Below the pieces are notes generated by a model. The model did not search any database. It saw nothing but the letters and a program-made list of their open reading frames with translations, and was not told the DNA's origin. A program made the position numbers and the translations under genes. From RYN-230 sp963717125 (GTDB lineage: Bacteria > Actinomycetota > Actinomycetes > Streptosporangiales > Streptosporangiaceae), in assembly GCA_963717125.1 (NCBI GenBank), contig CAVQVG010000017.1, forward strand, positions 248,001-312,000: DNA of 64,000 bases, written 5' to 3'. Shown in pieces: positions 18,395 through 27,132 of the stretch (position 1 is the stretch's first letter; each line of letters starts with the position of its first letter).

Positions 18395-21300
18395 ATGTCG
18401 GATGACCGGGATGCCCTGCTGGCCGAGGCGGCTGGGCTGGCTGAGGCGGCCGGGCCGGCCGAGGCGGCCGGGCCGGCCGAGGCGCATGTCGGCGACCTGC
18501 TGGACTACCTCCGCGCCTACTACCGGCGCGTCCCGGACGAGGACCTGGCCGCGGCCGGGGCCGGGCCGGTGGCCGCCGTGGCCATGGAGCAGGCCCGGCT
18601 GGCCGCGGACCGGCCGCAGGGCCGGACCCTGGTCCGGGTCGGCCAGGGCGGCTCGGTGCCCGCCTTCGACCCGGCCGCCGCGGTGGTCGACATCATCACC
18701 GACGACATGCCGTTCCTGGTCGACTCCGTGACCATGGAGCTGACCCGGCACGGCGTGACCAGCTATCGCATCGTGCACCCGCAGCTGCTGGTCCGCCGGG
18801 ACGTGGCCGGGGCGCTGCGCCAGGTATCCGGGCCGGTGGACGCCAGCCGGACCGGGCACGACGAGCTGGCCGAGTCCTGGACGCATATCGAGATCGACGT
18901 CCGGGCCTGCGACGTGCCGCTGCCCGGGCTGGAGAAGGACCTGCACCGGGTGCTGCACGACGTCCGGGTCTCGGTCGAGGACTACCCGCGGATGCAGGCC
19001 AGGGCCACCTGGCTGGCCGACCGGCTGTTTGCCGAGGGGGCCAGCGCGCCGGCCGAGACCATCGCGCTGCTGCACTGGCTGGCCGACAACCACTTCACCT
19101 TCCTCGGCTACCGGGAGTACGACCTGGTGGACGACCCGGAGATGGCCCTGAAGGCCCTGCCGGGCAGCGGGCTGGGCATCCTGCGGCACGACCGGGCGGG
19201 CTCGAAGTCGTTCGGCGCACTGCCGCCCGAGGTGCGCGCGCGGGCCAAGGAGCCGGTGCGGCTCATCATCACCAAGGCGAACTCCCGGTCCACCGTGCAC
19301 CGGCCGAACTACCTGGACTACATCGCGGTCAAGCGGGTGGACGAGGCCGGCCAGATCAACGGCGAGTACCGGTTCCTCGGGCTGTTCACGCAGGCCGCCT
19401 ACCACGAAAGCATCACCCGCATCCCGGTGCTCCGGCGGAAGCTGGCCAGCGTGCTGGAAGCGGCCGGGCTGGCTGCGGACAGCCACGACGGGCAGGACCT
19501 GACCGAGATCCTGGAGGGCTACCCGCGCGAGGAGCTGTTCCAGATCACACCGCAAGAGCTGGTCCCGATCGCGCTCGGCGTGCTGACGCTGCGCGAGCGG
19601 CGGCAGACCCGGCTGTTTCTCCGCCGGGACCGGTACGGGCGGTACATGTCCTGCCTGGTCTACCTGCCCCGGGACCGGTACACCACCGCCGTCCGGCTGC
19701 GCGCGCAGGAGGTACTCCGGCAGGCCTTCGGCGGGGTCACGGTGGAGTACAGCGCGACCGTCGGCGACTCCACCCTGGCCCGGCTGCACGTGGTCGTGCG
19801 GGCGGAGCCCGGCACCCAGCTGCCCCAGGTGAACACGGCCGAGCTGGAAGCCAGGCTGGCCGCCGCGGTGCGGTCCTGGGACGAGGACCTGGCCGCCGCC
19901 GCGCACGAGCAGCTGGGCGAGAGCGAGGCCAAGGCGCTGCTCGGCATCTGCGCGGGGGCCATCCCGGAGACGTACAAGACCGACGTGCCCGCGGTCTACG
20001 CGCTGGACGACCTGACCCAGATCCTCCGCATGCTGGAGGCCGGCGAGCAGGTCGCGTTCGAGATGTGGGAGGCCGAGGGGTTCTCCGGCGGGGTGCCGGT
20101 GGAGGACGCCCCGCCGGGCCGCCCGCTGGTCTGGCGGCTGACCATCTACCGGACCGGGTCCCCGATCACGCTGACCGACGTGCTGCCCCGGCTGCAGCAC
20201 ATGGGGGTCGAGGTGGTCGACGAGCATCCGTACGAATTCAAGGGCCCGGGCGTGCCCACGCCGTTCTGGATCTACGACTTCGGGCTGCGCCGCGGCGGCT
20301 CGGGCAGCCTGGCGGCGGTGCCGGCGCCGAGCGCGGTCAAGGGCCTGTTCGAGGACGCGCTGAGCGCGCTGTGGCGCGGCCAGATCGAGGACGACGGGTT
20401 CAACGCGCTGGTCCTGGACGGCCACCTTTCCTGGCGGCAGATCAGCATGCTGCGCGCCTACGCCAAGTACCTGCGCCAGGCGGGCACCCGGTTCAGCCAG
20501 GACTACATCGAGCGGGTGCTGCGCTCCAACACGACGGTGACCCGGCTGCTGGTCCGGCTGTTCGAGTCCCGGTTCGACCCGCCCCGGCAGGCCGGCCAGG
20601 CCGAGCGCAGCGAGGCCATCACCGAGGAGATCCGCGGCGAGCTGGACGACGTCCAGGTGCTCGACCACGACCGGGTGCTGCGCGCCTACCTGGCGCTGAT
20701 CCTGGCCACGCTGCGCACCAACTACTACACGTCGGGCCGTATTGACCCGGGGGTGCGATCCCCCGCTCTGCTTCCCCGGGGGACTACCCCCGGAACCCCC
20801 GGCCCCCGATCGCCGCTCCGCGCCGAGCGGCGGCAAGCCGCCGCGGCGGCCAGGGCGGCGGAGGCCGCGCCGACCCCGTACCTGGTGGTCAAGCTGGACG
20901 CGGCCCAGGTGCCCGGCCTGCCCGCGCCGCGGCCGCAGTTCGAGCTGTTCGTCTACTCGCCGCGGCTGGAAGCGGTGCACCTGCGGTTCGCCGCGGTGGC
21001 CCGCGGCGGGCTGCGCTGGTCGGACCGCAGCGAGGACTTCCGCACCGAGATCCTCGGCCTGGCCAAGGCCCAGGAGGTGAAGAACTCGGTCATCGTGCCG
21101 TCCGGGGCCAAGGGCGGCTTCGTCTGCAAGCGGCTGCCGGACGCCACCGACCGCGAGGCGTACCAGGCCGAGGTGCTGGCCTGTTACCGCACGTTCATCA
21201 GCGCGATGCTCGAGGTGACCGACAACATGCACGCCGGCCAGGTGGTGCCGCCGCCCGGCGTGGTCCGGTACGACACCGACGACCCGTACCTGGTGGTCGC

Positions 21301-23425
21301 GGCGGACAAGGGCACGGCCACGTTCTCCGACACGGCCAACGAGATCGCCACGAGCTGCGGGTTCTGGCTGGGCGACGCGTTCGCGTCCGGCGGGTCCGAG
21401 GGCTACGACCACAAGAAGATGGGCATCACCGCCCGCGGCGCGTGGGAGTCGGTCAAGTTCCACTTCGCGGCGCTCGGCGTGGACGCCCAGACCACCGACT
21501 TCACCGTGGCTGGCGTCGGCGACATGTCCGGTGACGTGTTCGGTAACGGGATGCTGCTGTCCCGGCACATCAAGCTCGTCGCCGCGTTCGACCACCGGCA
21601 CGTCTTCCTGGACCCGGTCCCCGACCCGGCGGCGAGCTTCGCAGAACGGCAGCGGCTGTTCGAGCTGCCCCGGTCGTCCTGGGCCGACTACGATGCCGCC
21701 CGCATCTCGGCGGGCGGCGGGGTGTGGCCGCGCAGCGCGAAGTCGGTGCCGGTGTCCGGGCCGGCCCGCCGCGCGCTCGGCCTGGCCGAAGACGTCCGGG
21801 CGCTGCCGCCCGACCAGCTGATCTCGGCCATCCTGGCTGCGCCGGTGGACCTGCTGTGGAACGGCGGGGTCGGCACGTACGTCAAGGCCAGCACCCAGTC
21901 GCATACCGACGCGGGCGACCGGGCCAACGACGCGGTGCGCATCGACGCCACCGCGGTCCGCGCCAAGGTGATCGCCGAGGGCGGCAACCTGGGCGTGACC
22001 CAGGCCGGCCGGATCGAGTACGCGCTGGCCGGCGGCCTGATCAACACCGACTTCATCGACAACTCGGCCGGGGTGGACACCTCCGACCACGAGGTGAACA
22101 TCAAGATTCTGCTGGCCGAGAGCGTGAGCCGCGGCGAGCTCACCGGCGACCAGCGCAACCGGCTGCTCCAGGAGATGACCGACGAGGTCGCCGACCTGGT
22201 GCTGCGGGACAACTACCACCAGAACCGCGCGCTCGCCTCGTCCCGGGCCCAGGCCCCGGAAATGCTGCACGTGCACAGCCGGATGATGCGCAAGATGGCC
22301 CGGGACGGGCGGATCAGCCGGCGCCTGGAGGTGCTGCCCGGAGACAAGGAAGTTGCCGAACGCCGGTCCGCCGGACTCGGCCTGACCACGCCGGAGTTTG
22401 CGGTGCTGCTGGCCCAGGTCAAGATCGGCGCGGAACAGGAGATGCTGGCCTCGGCGCTGCCCGACGACCCGTACCTGCGGTCGGTGCTCACCGGCTACTT
22501 CCCGGCGCCGCTGCGGGAGAAGTTCGCCGGGCAGATGGACGCGCACCCGTTGCGCCGGGAGATCATCACTACCGCCGTGGTCAACGACATGGTGGACCGG
22601 TCCGGGACCACGTTCCTGTTCCGGATGAACGAGGAGACCGGGGCGTCGGTGCCCGATCTCACGGGCGCGTTCCTGGTCGCCCGGCAGGTGTTCGACCTGG
22701 CCGGGTTCTGGGCCGAGGTGGAGGCGCTGGACGGCGTGGTGGACGTGCCCACCCAGCTGGACATGCTGCTGGAGGCGCACAAGCTGACCGAGCGGGGTAC
22801 CCGGTGGCTGCTGCACAACCGCCGGCCGCCGTTCGACATCGCGGAGACCATCGACTTCTTCTCCGGCGGGGTGCTCACCGTCACGTCCGGGCTGCCCAAG
22901 CTGCTCACCGGCCGGGACCGGTCCGAGTTCACCCGCCGCCTCGACTCGTTCACCGCCCGCGGCGCGCCGCAGGCGCTGGCCGAGCGGGTGGCCGGGATGG
23001 TGCCCGCCTACTCCGCGTTCGACCTGGTGGAGATCGCCGCGGCGGTCGGCCGCAGCGTGGAGGAGACCGCCGAGGTCTACTTCGACCTGGCCGAGCGGCT
23101 GCAGATCGCCCGGCTGCGGGACCGGATCACCGCGCTGCCCCGGGACGACCGGTGGAACACGATGGCCCGGGCCGCGCTGCGCGACGACCTGCACGCCGCG
23201 CACGCGGCGATCACCCGGGACGTGCTCGAGGTGACCGGCCCGGGCAGCCCGGAGGAGCGGCTGGGCGTCTGGGTCGAGCGGAACGACACCGCGGTGCGGC
23301 GGGCCGCGCAGACGCTCACCGAGATCTGGGAGAGCGACCGGTTCACCGTGGCCATGCTGTCGGTCGCGGTCCGGGCAATCCGGACACTCGTCACAGCCAG
23401 TTCGCTTCCCGAACATCCTGGGTGA
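18395..23425 (+). CDS. gdhB: NAD-specific glutamate dehydrogenase, large (GDH-180) type
   Basis: A 1,676-residue NAD+-dependent glutamate dehydrogenase, oxidatively deaminating glutamate to 2-oxoglutarate. The N-terminal half carries ACT-like regulatory regions. The catalytic core contains ARGGLRWSDR, KNSVIVPSGAKGGF and the Rossmann region GVGDMSGDVFGNGMLLS. About residues 782-825, just before PYLVVKLD, are a Pro/Arg/Ala-rich segment encoded by a GC-rich palindromic repeat not expected in this enzyme, which still reads in frame. The extreme N-terminus has AEAAGPAEAAGP repeats. It is downstream of the amino-acid catabolic gene kynA. Confidence 0.94.
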   Translation: MSDDRDALLAEAAGLAEAAGPAEAAGPAEAHVGDLLDYLRAYYRRVPDEDLAAAGAGPVAAVAMEQARLAADRPQGRTLVRVGQGGSVPAFDPAAAVVDIITDDMPFLVDSVTMELTRHGVTSYRIVHPQLLVRRDVAGALRQVSGPVDASRTGHDELAESWTHIEIDVRACDVPLPGLEKDLHRVLHDVRVSVEDYPRMQARATWLADRLFAEGASAPAETIALLHWLADNHFTFLGYREYDLVDDPEMALKALPGSGLGILRHDRAGSKSFGALPPEVRARAKEPVRLIITKANSRSTVHRPNYLDYIAVKRVDEAGQINGEYRFLGLFTQAAYHESITRIPVLRRKLASVLEAAGLAADSHDGQDLTEILEGYPREELFQITPQELVPIALGVLTLRERRQTRLFLRRDRYGRYMSCLVYLPRDRYTTAVRLRAQEVLRQAFGGVTVEYSATVGDSTLARLHVVVRAEPGTQLPQVNTAELEARLAAAVRSWDEDLAAAAHEQLGESEAKALLGICAGAIPETYKTDVPAVYALDDLTQILRMLEAGEQVAFEMWEAEGFSGGVPVEDAPPGRPLVWRLTIYRTGSPITLTDVLPRLQHMGVEVVDEHPYEFKGPGVPTPFWIYDFGLRRGGSGSLAAVPAPSAVKGLFEDALSALWRGQIEDDGFNALVLDGHLSWRQISMLRAYAKYLRQAGTRFSQDYIERVLRSNTTVTRLLVRLFESRFDPPRQAGQAERSEAITEEIRGELDDVQVLDHDRVLRAYLALILATLRTNYYTSGRIDPGVRSPALLPRGTTPGTPGPRSPLRAERRQAAAAARAAEAAPTPYLVVKLDAAQVPGLPAPRPQFELFVYSPRLEAVHLRFAAVARGGLRWSDRSEDFRTEILGLAKAQEVKNSVIVPSGAKGGFVCKRLPDATDREAYQAEVLACYRTFISAMLEVTDNMHAGQVVPPPGVVRYDTDDPYLVVAADKGTATFSDTANEIATSCGFWLGDAFASGGSEGYDHKKMGITARGAWESVKFHFAALGVDAQTTDFTVAGVGDMSGDVFGNGMLLSRHIKLVAAFDHRHVFLDPVPDPAASFAERQRLFELPRSSWADYDAARISAGGGVWPRSAKSVPVSGPARRALGLAEDVRALPPDQLISAILAAPVDLLWNGGVGTYVKASTQSHTDAGDRANDAVRIDATAVRAKVIAEGGNLGVTQAGRIEYALAGGLINTDFIDNSAGVDTSDHEVNIKILLAESVSRGELTGDQRNRLLQEMTDEVADLVLRDNYHQNRALASSRAQAPEMLHVHSRMMRKMARDGRISRRLEVLPGDKEVAERRSAGLGLTTPEFAVLLAQVKIGAEQEMLASALPDDPYLRSVLTGYFPAPLREKFAGQMDAHPLRREIITTAVVNDMVDRSGTTFLFRMNEETGASVPDLTGAFLVARQVFDLAGFWAEVEALDGVVDVPTQLDMLLEAHKLTERGTRWLLHNRRPPFDIAETIDFFSGGVLTVTSGLPKLLTGRDRSEFTRRLDSFTARGAPQALAERVAGMVPAYSAFDLVEIAAAVGRSVEETAEVYFDLAERLQIARLRDRITALPRDDRWNTMARAALRDDLHAAHAAITRDVLEVTGPGSPEERLGVWVERNDTAVRRAAQTLTEIWESDRFTVAMLSVAVRAIRTLVTASSLPEHPG
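20742..20835. repeat. GC-rich palindromic repeat inside the NAD-glutamate dehydrogenase gene
   Basis: The segment contains runs such as CCCCGGGGG and CCCCCGGAACCCCCGG that pair with one another, followed by TCGCCGCTCCGCGCCG (20810-20825). This is the exact reverse complement of the 16-mer in the chrA repeat at 14579-14594. It is read in frame as a Pro/Arg/Ala-rich linker between otherwise conserved protein segments. Confidence 0.65.
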
Positions 23426-23477
23426 GTTGGCGGGCGATCGTCCTTTCGAATGCCCGCGCTCGCGTAGGCTTTCCCGC

Positions 23478-24587
23478 ATGGCAGGTACCGATCCCGCAAA
23501 TGAACTCTCGGAACTGTCGTCAACGCTTACCAGCGTGGAGTCCGTTCTCGACCCCGAGGCCATGCGGCGTGAAGCTGACAACCTGAGGGCGCGCGCCGCT
23601 GACCCCGGGCTCTGGGACGACCAGGAGAAGGCGCAGGCGGTCACCCGCCGGCTCTCCTACCTGGAGGGGGAACTCAGCCGGCTGGACAGCCTGCGGCGCC
23701 GCCTCGACGACACCCGGGTGATGTTCGAACTGGCGGACAGCGAGCACGACGAGCCGACCCGCGAAGAGGCCACCCGCGACCTGGCCGCGCTCCGCAAGGA
23801 GATCGACCAGCTCGAGGTGCGCACGCTGCTGTCCGGCGAGTACGACGCCCGGGAAGCGCTGATCACGATCAACGCCCAGGCCGGCGGAGCCGACGCGGCC
23901 GACTGGGCCGAGGGGCTACGGCGCATCTACCTCCGCTGGGCGGAGCGGCACGGGTACCCGAGCGAGATCTACGACACGTCCTACGCGGAAGAGGCGGGCA
24001 TCAAGTCCACCACGTTCGCGATCAAGGCGCCGTACTCCTACGGGACGTTGCGCGGCGAGCACGGCACGCACCGGATGGTGCGCATCTCCAAATACGACAA
24101 CCAGGGCCGCCGGCAGACCTCCTTCGCCGGGGTGGACGTGATCCCGGTGGTCGAGCAGGCCGATCACATCGACATCCCGGAAGACGAGATCCGGGTGGAC
24201 GTGTACCGCTCCAGCGGGCCGGGTGGCCAGGGCGTGAACACCACCGACTCCGCGGTGCGGCTGACCCACCTGCCCACCGGGATCGTGGTGTCCTGCCAGA
24301 ACGAGCGGAGCCAGATCCAGAACAAGGCCACCGCCATGGCGGTGCTCCAGGCCAAGCTGCTGGAGCGCAAGCGGGCCGAGCAGGCGGCCAAGATGGCCGA
24401 GCTGCGCGGCGACTCCTCCGGCAGCTGGGGCACGCAGATCCGCAATTACGTGCTGCACCCCTATCAGAATGTCAAGGATCTGCGCACCGGCTACGAGACC
24501 GGGAACACCGCCGCGGTGATGGACGGCGAGATCGACGACTTCATCGAGGCCGAGATCAGGTGGCTGCGCAAGAACCCGACCGCTTAG
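23478..24587 (+). CDS. prfB: Peptide chain release factor 2
   Basis: A 369-residue class I release factor that reads UGA/UAA and triggers peptidyl-tRNA hydrolysis. The GGQ catalytic motif is SGPGGQGVNTTDSAV. The N-terminal helical domain and central domain are normal. The gene is one continuous frame, so the autoregulatory +1 frameshift found in E. coli prfB is absent. ATG 23478 has TAGGCT 7 bases upstream and no Shine-Dalgarno. It starts the conserved prfB-ftsE-ftsX-smpB-ssrA order. Confidence 0.97.
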   Translation: MAGTDPANELSELSSTLTSVESVLDPEAMRREADNLRARAADPGLWDDQEKAQAVTRRLSYLEGELSRLDSLRRRLDDTRVMFELADSEHDEPTREEATRDLAALRKEIDQLEVRTLLSGEYDAREALITINAQAGGADAADWAEGLRRIYLRWAERHGYPSEIYDTSYAEEAGIKSTTFAIKAPYSYGTLRGEHGTHRMVRISKYDNQGRRQTSFAGVDVIPVVEQADHIDIPEDEIRVDVYRSSGPGGQGVNTTDSAVRLTHLPTGIVVSCQNERSQIQNKATAMAVLQAKLLERKRAEQAAKMAELRGDSSGSWGTQIRNYVLHPYQNVKDLRTGYETGNTAAVMDGEIDDFIEAEIRWLRKNPTA

Positions 24588-24766
24588 TGCGCGAGCTGCT
24601 GTAGCGAGAGCGCGACCAGTAGCAGCACCAGCAGGATGGCCAGGATCAGCGGCTTGCTCAGGCTGGAGTGATGGTGCACGTGGGCCCGTGCGGCCTGGCA
24701 GGCCGGGCAGCGCGCCTCGACCACAGGCCCCGCGCACTGCGCGCAGATCAAGTGTTCACAACTCAC
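24584..24766 (-). CDS. Small zinc-ribbon protein with a C-terminal membrane anchor
   Basis: A 60-residue protein with three CxxC-like elements (CEHLICAQC, CPAC) forming a probable zinc ribbon at 3-24, a His-rich linker (HVHHH), and a C-terminal hydrophobic helix (about 38-55, LILAILLVLLLVALSL), so it is probably tail-anchored. The GTG start has GGAGG 8 bases upstream on the minus strand. Its 3' end overlaps the prfB stop by 4 bp, convergently. Function is unknown. Similar small proteins occur near prfB/ftsE in actinobacteria as far as I recall. Confidence 0.7.
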   Translation of the reverse strand: MSCEHLICAQCAGPVVEARCPACQAARAHVHHHSSLSKPLILAILLVLLLVALSLQQLAH

Positions 24767-24943
24767 CTGGGTCCCTCCGGTCCGCGCCCGCTCGGGGCAG
24801 TTCGGCAGTGTTGCCCGCTGCGAGCCGCATTCCCCCTTAGACTAGCCCGTGGCCAAACCGGACAGCCCCCTGGTTCCCGGATGGCCTGTGGCAGCCGGAT
24901 TCGGCCGCCTGGTCCGCATTTCCGTCGAGCGAGTGATGGGCCC

Positions 24944-25633
24944 GTGATCCACTTCGATAACGTCACTAAGGCGTACCCGACCCAGGGTCGGCCAGCCCTG
25001 GAGAACGTCACGATCGACGTCGAAAAGGGTGAGTTCGTCTTCCTGGTCGGCTCGTCCGGCGCGGGCAAGTCAACGTTCCTGCGGCTCGTCCTCAAGGAGG
25101 AGAAGCCGACCGAGGGCAAGATCCACGTGGCCGGCAAGGATCTCGCCCGGCTCACCAACTGGAAGGTGCCCTACCTGCGGCGCCGGATCGGCTGCGTGTT
25201 CCAGGACTTCCGGCTGCTGCCCAACAAGAACGTCTACCAGAACGTGGCCTTCGCGCTGCAGGTGATCGGCAAGCCGCGCCGGTTCATCCGCAAGGTGGTG
25301 CCGGAAGTGGTGGACCTGGTCGGGCTGGAAGGCAAGCACGACCGGATGCCGCACGAGCTGTCCGGTGGTGAGCAGCAGCGGGTCGCGATGGCCCGGGCGT
25401 TCGTGAACCGGCCGATGATCCTGCTGGCCGACGAGCCGACCGGGAACATCGACCCGGCCACCTCCATCGGGATTATGAAGGTTCTGGATCGGATCAACCG
25501 GACAGGCACTACGGTCGTCATGGCGACGCACGACGCGGCGATCGTGGACTCGATGCGCAAGCGGGTCATCGAGCTCGAGTACGGCAAGATCGTGCGCGAC
25601 CAGTCACGCGGGGTGTACGGCCAGGCGTACTGA
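24944..25633 (+). CDS. ftsE: Cell-division ATP-binding protein FtsE
   Basis: A 229-residue ABC ATPase that with FtsX transmits division-site signals to periplasmic peptidoglycan hydrolases. Walker A is GSSGAGKST, the signature is LSGGEQQRVAMARA, Walker B is ILLADEPTGNID, and the H-loop is ATHDA. Length is exactly typical. GTG 24944 (VIHFDNVTKAYP) is the family start; upstream in-frame sequence is unrelated. It is followed by ftsX after 91 bp containing a small hairpin. Confidence 0.96.
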   Translation: MIHFDNVTKAYPTQGRPALENVTIDVEKGEFVFLVGSSGAGKSTFLRLVLKEEKPTEGKIHVAGKDLARLTNWKVPYLRRRIGCVFQDFRLLPNKNVYQNVAFALQVIGKPRRFIRKVVPEVVDLVGLEGKHDRMPHELSGGEQQRVAMARAFVNRPMILLADEPTGNIDPATSIGIMKVLDRINRTGTTVVMATHDAAIVDSMRKRVIELEYGKIVRDQSRGVYGQAY

Positions 25634-25645
25634 CCAGCTCAGCGG

Positions 25646-25664
25646 CCCGTGACGCCGTCACGGG
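25646..25664. other. Hairpin in the ftsE-ftsX gap
   Basis: CCCGTGAC (25646-25653) and GTCACGGG (25657-25664) form a perfect 8-bp stem with a 3-base loop, 60 bp before ftsX. No T-run follows, so it may stabilise or attenuate the ftsEX transcript rather than terminate it. Confidence 0.45.
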
Positions 25665-25724
25665 TGGCTGACGGGGTCTGGGCGGTACCGGATACCGAGG
25701 AATTACCGAGGGATTCAAGCGACC

Positions 25725-26642
25725 ATGCGTGGACAGTTCCTGTTTCAGGAGGTCTGGACGGGCCTCCGGCGCAACCTCACGATGACGGTTGCGCTGGTTG
25801 TCGTGGTGGCGATCAGCCTGTCGCTGCTCGGCACCGGCCTGCTGTTCGTCAAGCAGGTGGACAACACCCGGACCTACTGGCAGGGCCGGGTCCAGTTGTC
25901 GATCTACCTGTGCACCACGACCAGCGTGAGCCCGCAATGCAAGCAGAACGGCCCGGCGACCCCGAACGAGCGGCAGCAGATCTACAACGACCTGCTCTCC
26001 CTGCGGTCGCACGGCGTGCAGCACGTCTACTACGAGTCGCAGGCCCAGGCGTTCGCCCGGTTCAAGCAGGACTTCGCCCAGGACAAGTCGTTCGCCAGCC
26101 TCGTCACCCAGAACGAGATCCCGGACTCCTTCCAGGTCAAACTGGCGAACGCGCAGGCCGACTACAACGTGGTGGCCGGCGTCGTGCAGGGCCGCCCCGG
26201 GGTGGACAACATCGTCAACGTCCAGTCGATCCTGTCCAACTTCTACAAGCTGCTGAACGGGGCGCGGGACGCGGTCATCATCGTCGCGATCATCCTGGTC
26301 ATCGCCGCTATCCTGCTGGTCGCCAACACCATCCGGCTGTCCGCGTTCAACCGCCGCCGGGAGACCAGCATCATGCGGCTGGTTGGCGCATCCAACTTCT
26401 ACGTTCAGCTACCCTTCCTGCTTGAAGGAGTCATCGCGGGGATGTTCGGCTGGCTGCTCGCAGCCGCGTTGCTCGTCGCGGTCAAGACGATGGGCCTGGA
26501 TGCGCTGCAGCAGTACTTCCCCTACAACGTGCAACTCAGCCTTGCCGACCTCATTGAGGTCATCGTCCTGGCCATGGTCATGGGAGTGGTGCTCTGTGGC
26601 GTCACGTCCTTCCTCACCCTCAGGCGCTATCTACGCGCCTGA
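25725..26642 (+). CDS. ftsX: Cell-division permease-like protein FtsX
   Basis: A 305-residue membrane partner of FtsE with the expected topology: one N-terminal helix (about 21-44), a large extracellular domain (about 45-170), then three helices (about 185-300). The cytoplasmic segment FNRRRETSIMRLVGAS is the family signature for coupling to FtsE. In actinobacteria the extracellular domain activates a RipC/NlpC-type hydrolase. ATG 25725 has GAGGGA upstream at a longer-than-usual spacing of about 12 bases. Confidence 0.95.
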   Translation: MRGQFLFQEVWTGLRRNLTMTVALVVVVAISLSLLGTGLLFVKQVDNTRTYWQGRVQLSIYLCTTTSVSPQCKQNGPATPNERQQIYNDLLSLRSHGVQHVYYESQAQAFARFKQDFAQDKSFASLVTQNEIPDSFQVKLANAQADYNVVAGVVQGRPGVDNIVNVQSILSNFYKLLNGARDAVIIVAIILVIAAILLVANTIRLSAFNRRRETSIMRLVGASNFYVQLPFLLEGVIAGMFGWLLAAALLVAVKTMGLDALQQYFPYNVQLSLADLIEVIVLAMVMGVVLCGVTSFLTLRRYLRA

Positions 26643-26661
26643 GCCCGGCGGACGCTGAACC

Positions 26662-27132
26662 ATGGCATCCACGTCCAGGCAGCAGTCCACGGTCATCGCG
26701 CGCAACCGGCGGGCCCGGCACGACTACCAGATCGAGGACACCGTCGAGGGTGGCCTGGTGCTCACCGGGACCGAGGTCAAGTCGCTGCGGGCCGGCCGCG
26801 CATCCCTGACCGACGGGTTTGCCCAGATTGAGGATGGAGAGGTCTGGCTGCACGGGGTGCACATCCCCGAGTACACCCAGGGAACCTGGACCAACCATGA
26901 ACCACGCCGGCCGCGCAAGGTCCTGCTGCACCGCAAGGAGATCGACCGGTGGGGCGCCAAGGTGGCAGAACGCGGGCTCACCATCGTGCCGTTGGCGCTG
27001 TATTTTAAAGACGGCCGGGTCAAGGTCGAACTGGCCCTGGCGCGCGGCAAACGTACCTACGACAAGCGTCACGACTTGGCGGAACGCGATGCCGCCCGGG
27101 AGGTGGAACGTGCCTTCCGGCGGCGGGGCTGA
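26662..27132 (+). CDS. smpB: SsrA-binding protein SmpB
   Basis: A 156-residue tmRNA-binding protein required for trans-translation rescue of stalled ribosomes. The OB-fold core shows IARNRRARHDYQIEDT, GLVLTGTEVKSLR and the basic C-terminal tail (GKRTYDKRHDLAERDA). It lies 19 bp after ftsX and its stop overlaps the next ATG (TGATG). The tmRNA gene that it serves is 2.5 kb downstream. Confidence 0.97.
   Translation: MASTSRQQSTVIARNRRARHDYQIEDTVEGGLVLTGTEVKSLRAGRASLTDGFAQIEDGEVWLHGVHIPEYTQGTWTNHEPRRPRKVLLHRKEIDRWGAKVAERGLTIVPLALYFKDGRVKVELALARGKRTYDKRHDLAERDAAREVERAFRRRG

Noticed and set aside
23540..23620. Programmed +1 frameshift site in prfB
   Set aside because: The gene is a single open frame from ATG 23478 and no in-frame UGA with a slippery CTT occurs near codon 25.
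18389..23644. 1,751-codon open frame antisense to the glutamate dehydrogenase gene
   Set aside because: Composition is Gly/Arg/His/Pro/Gln-rich with no domain, and it mirrors codon positions of the real gene; a GC-driven shadow.
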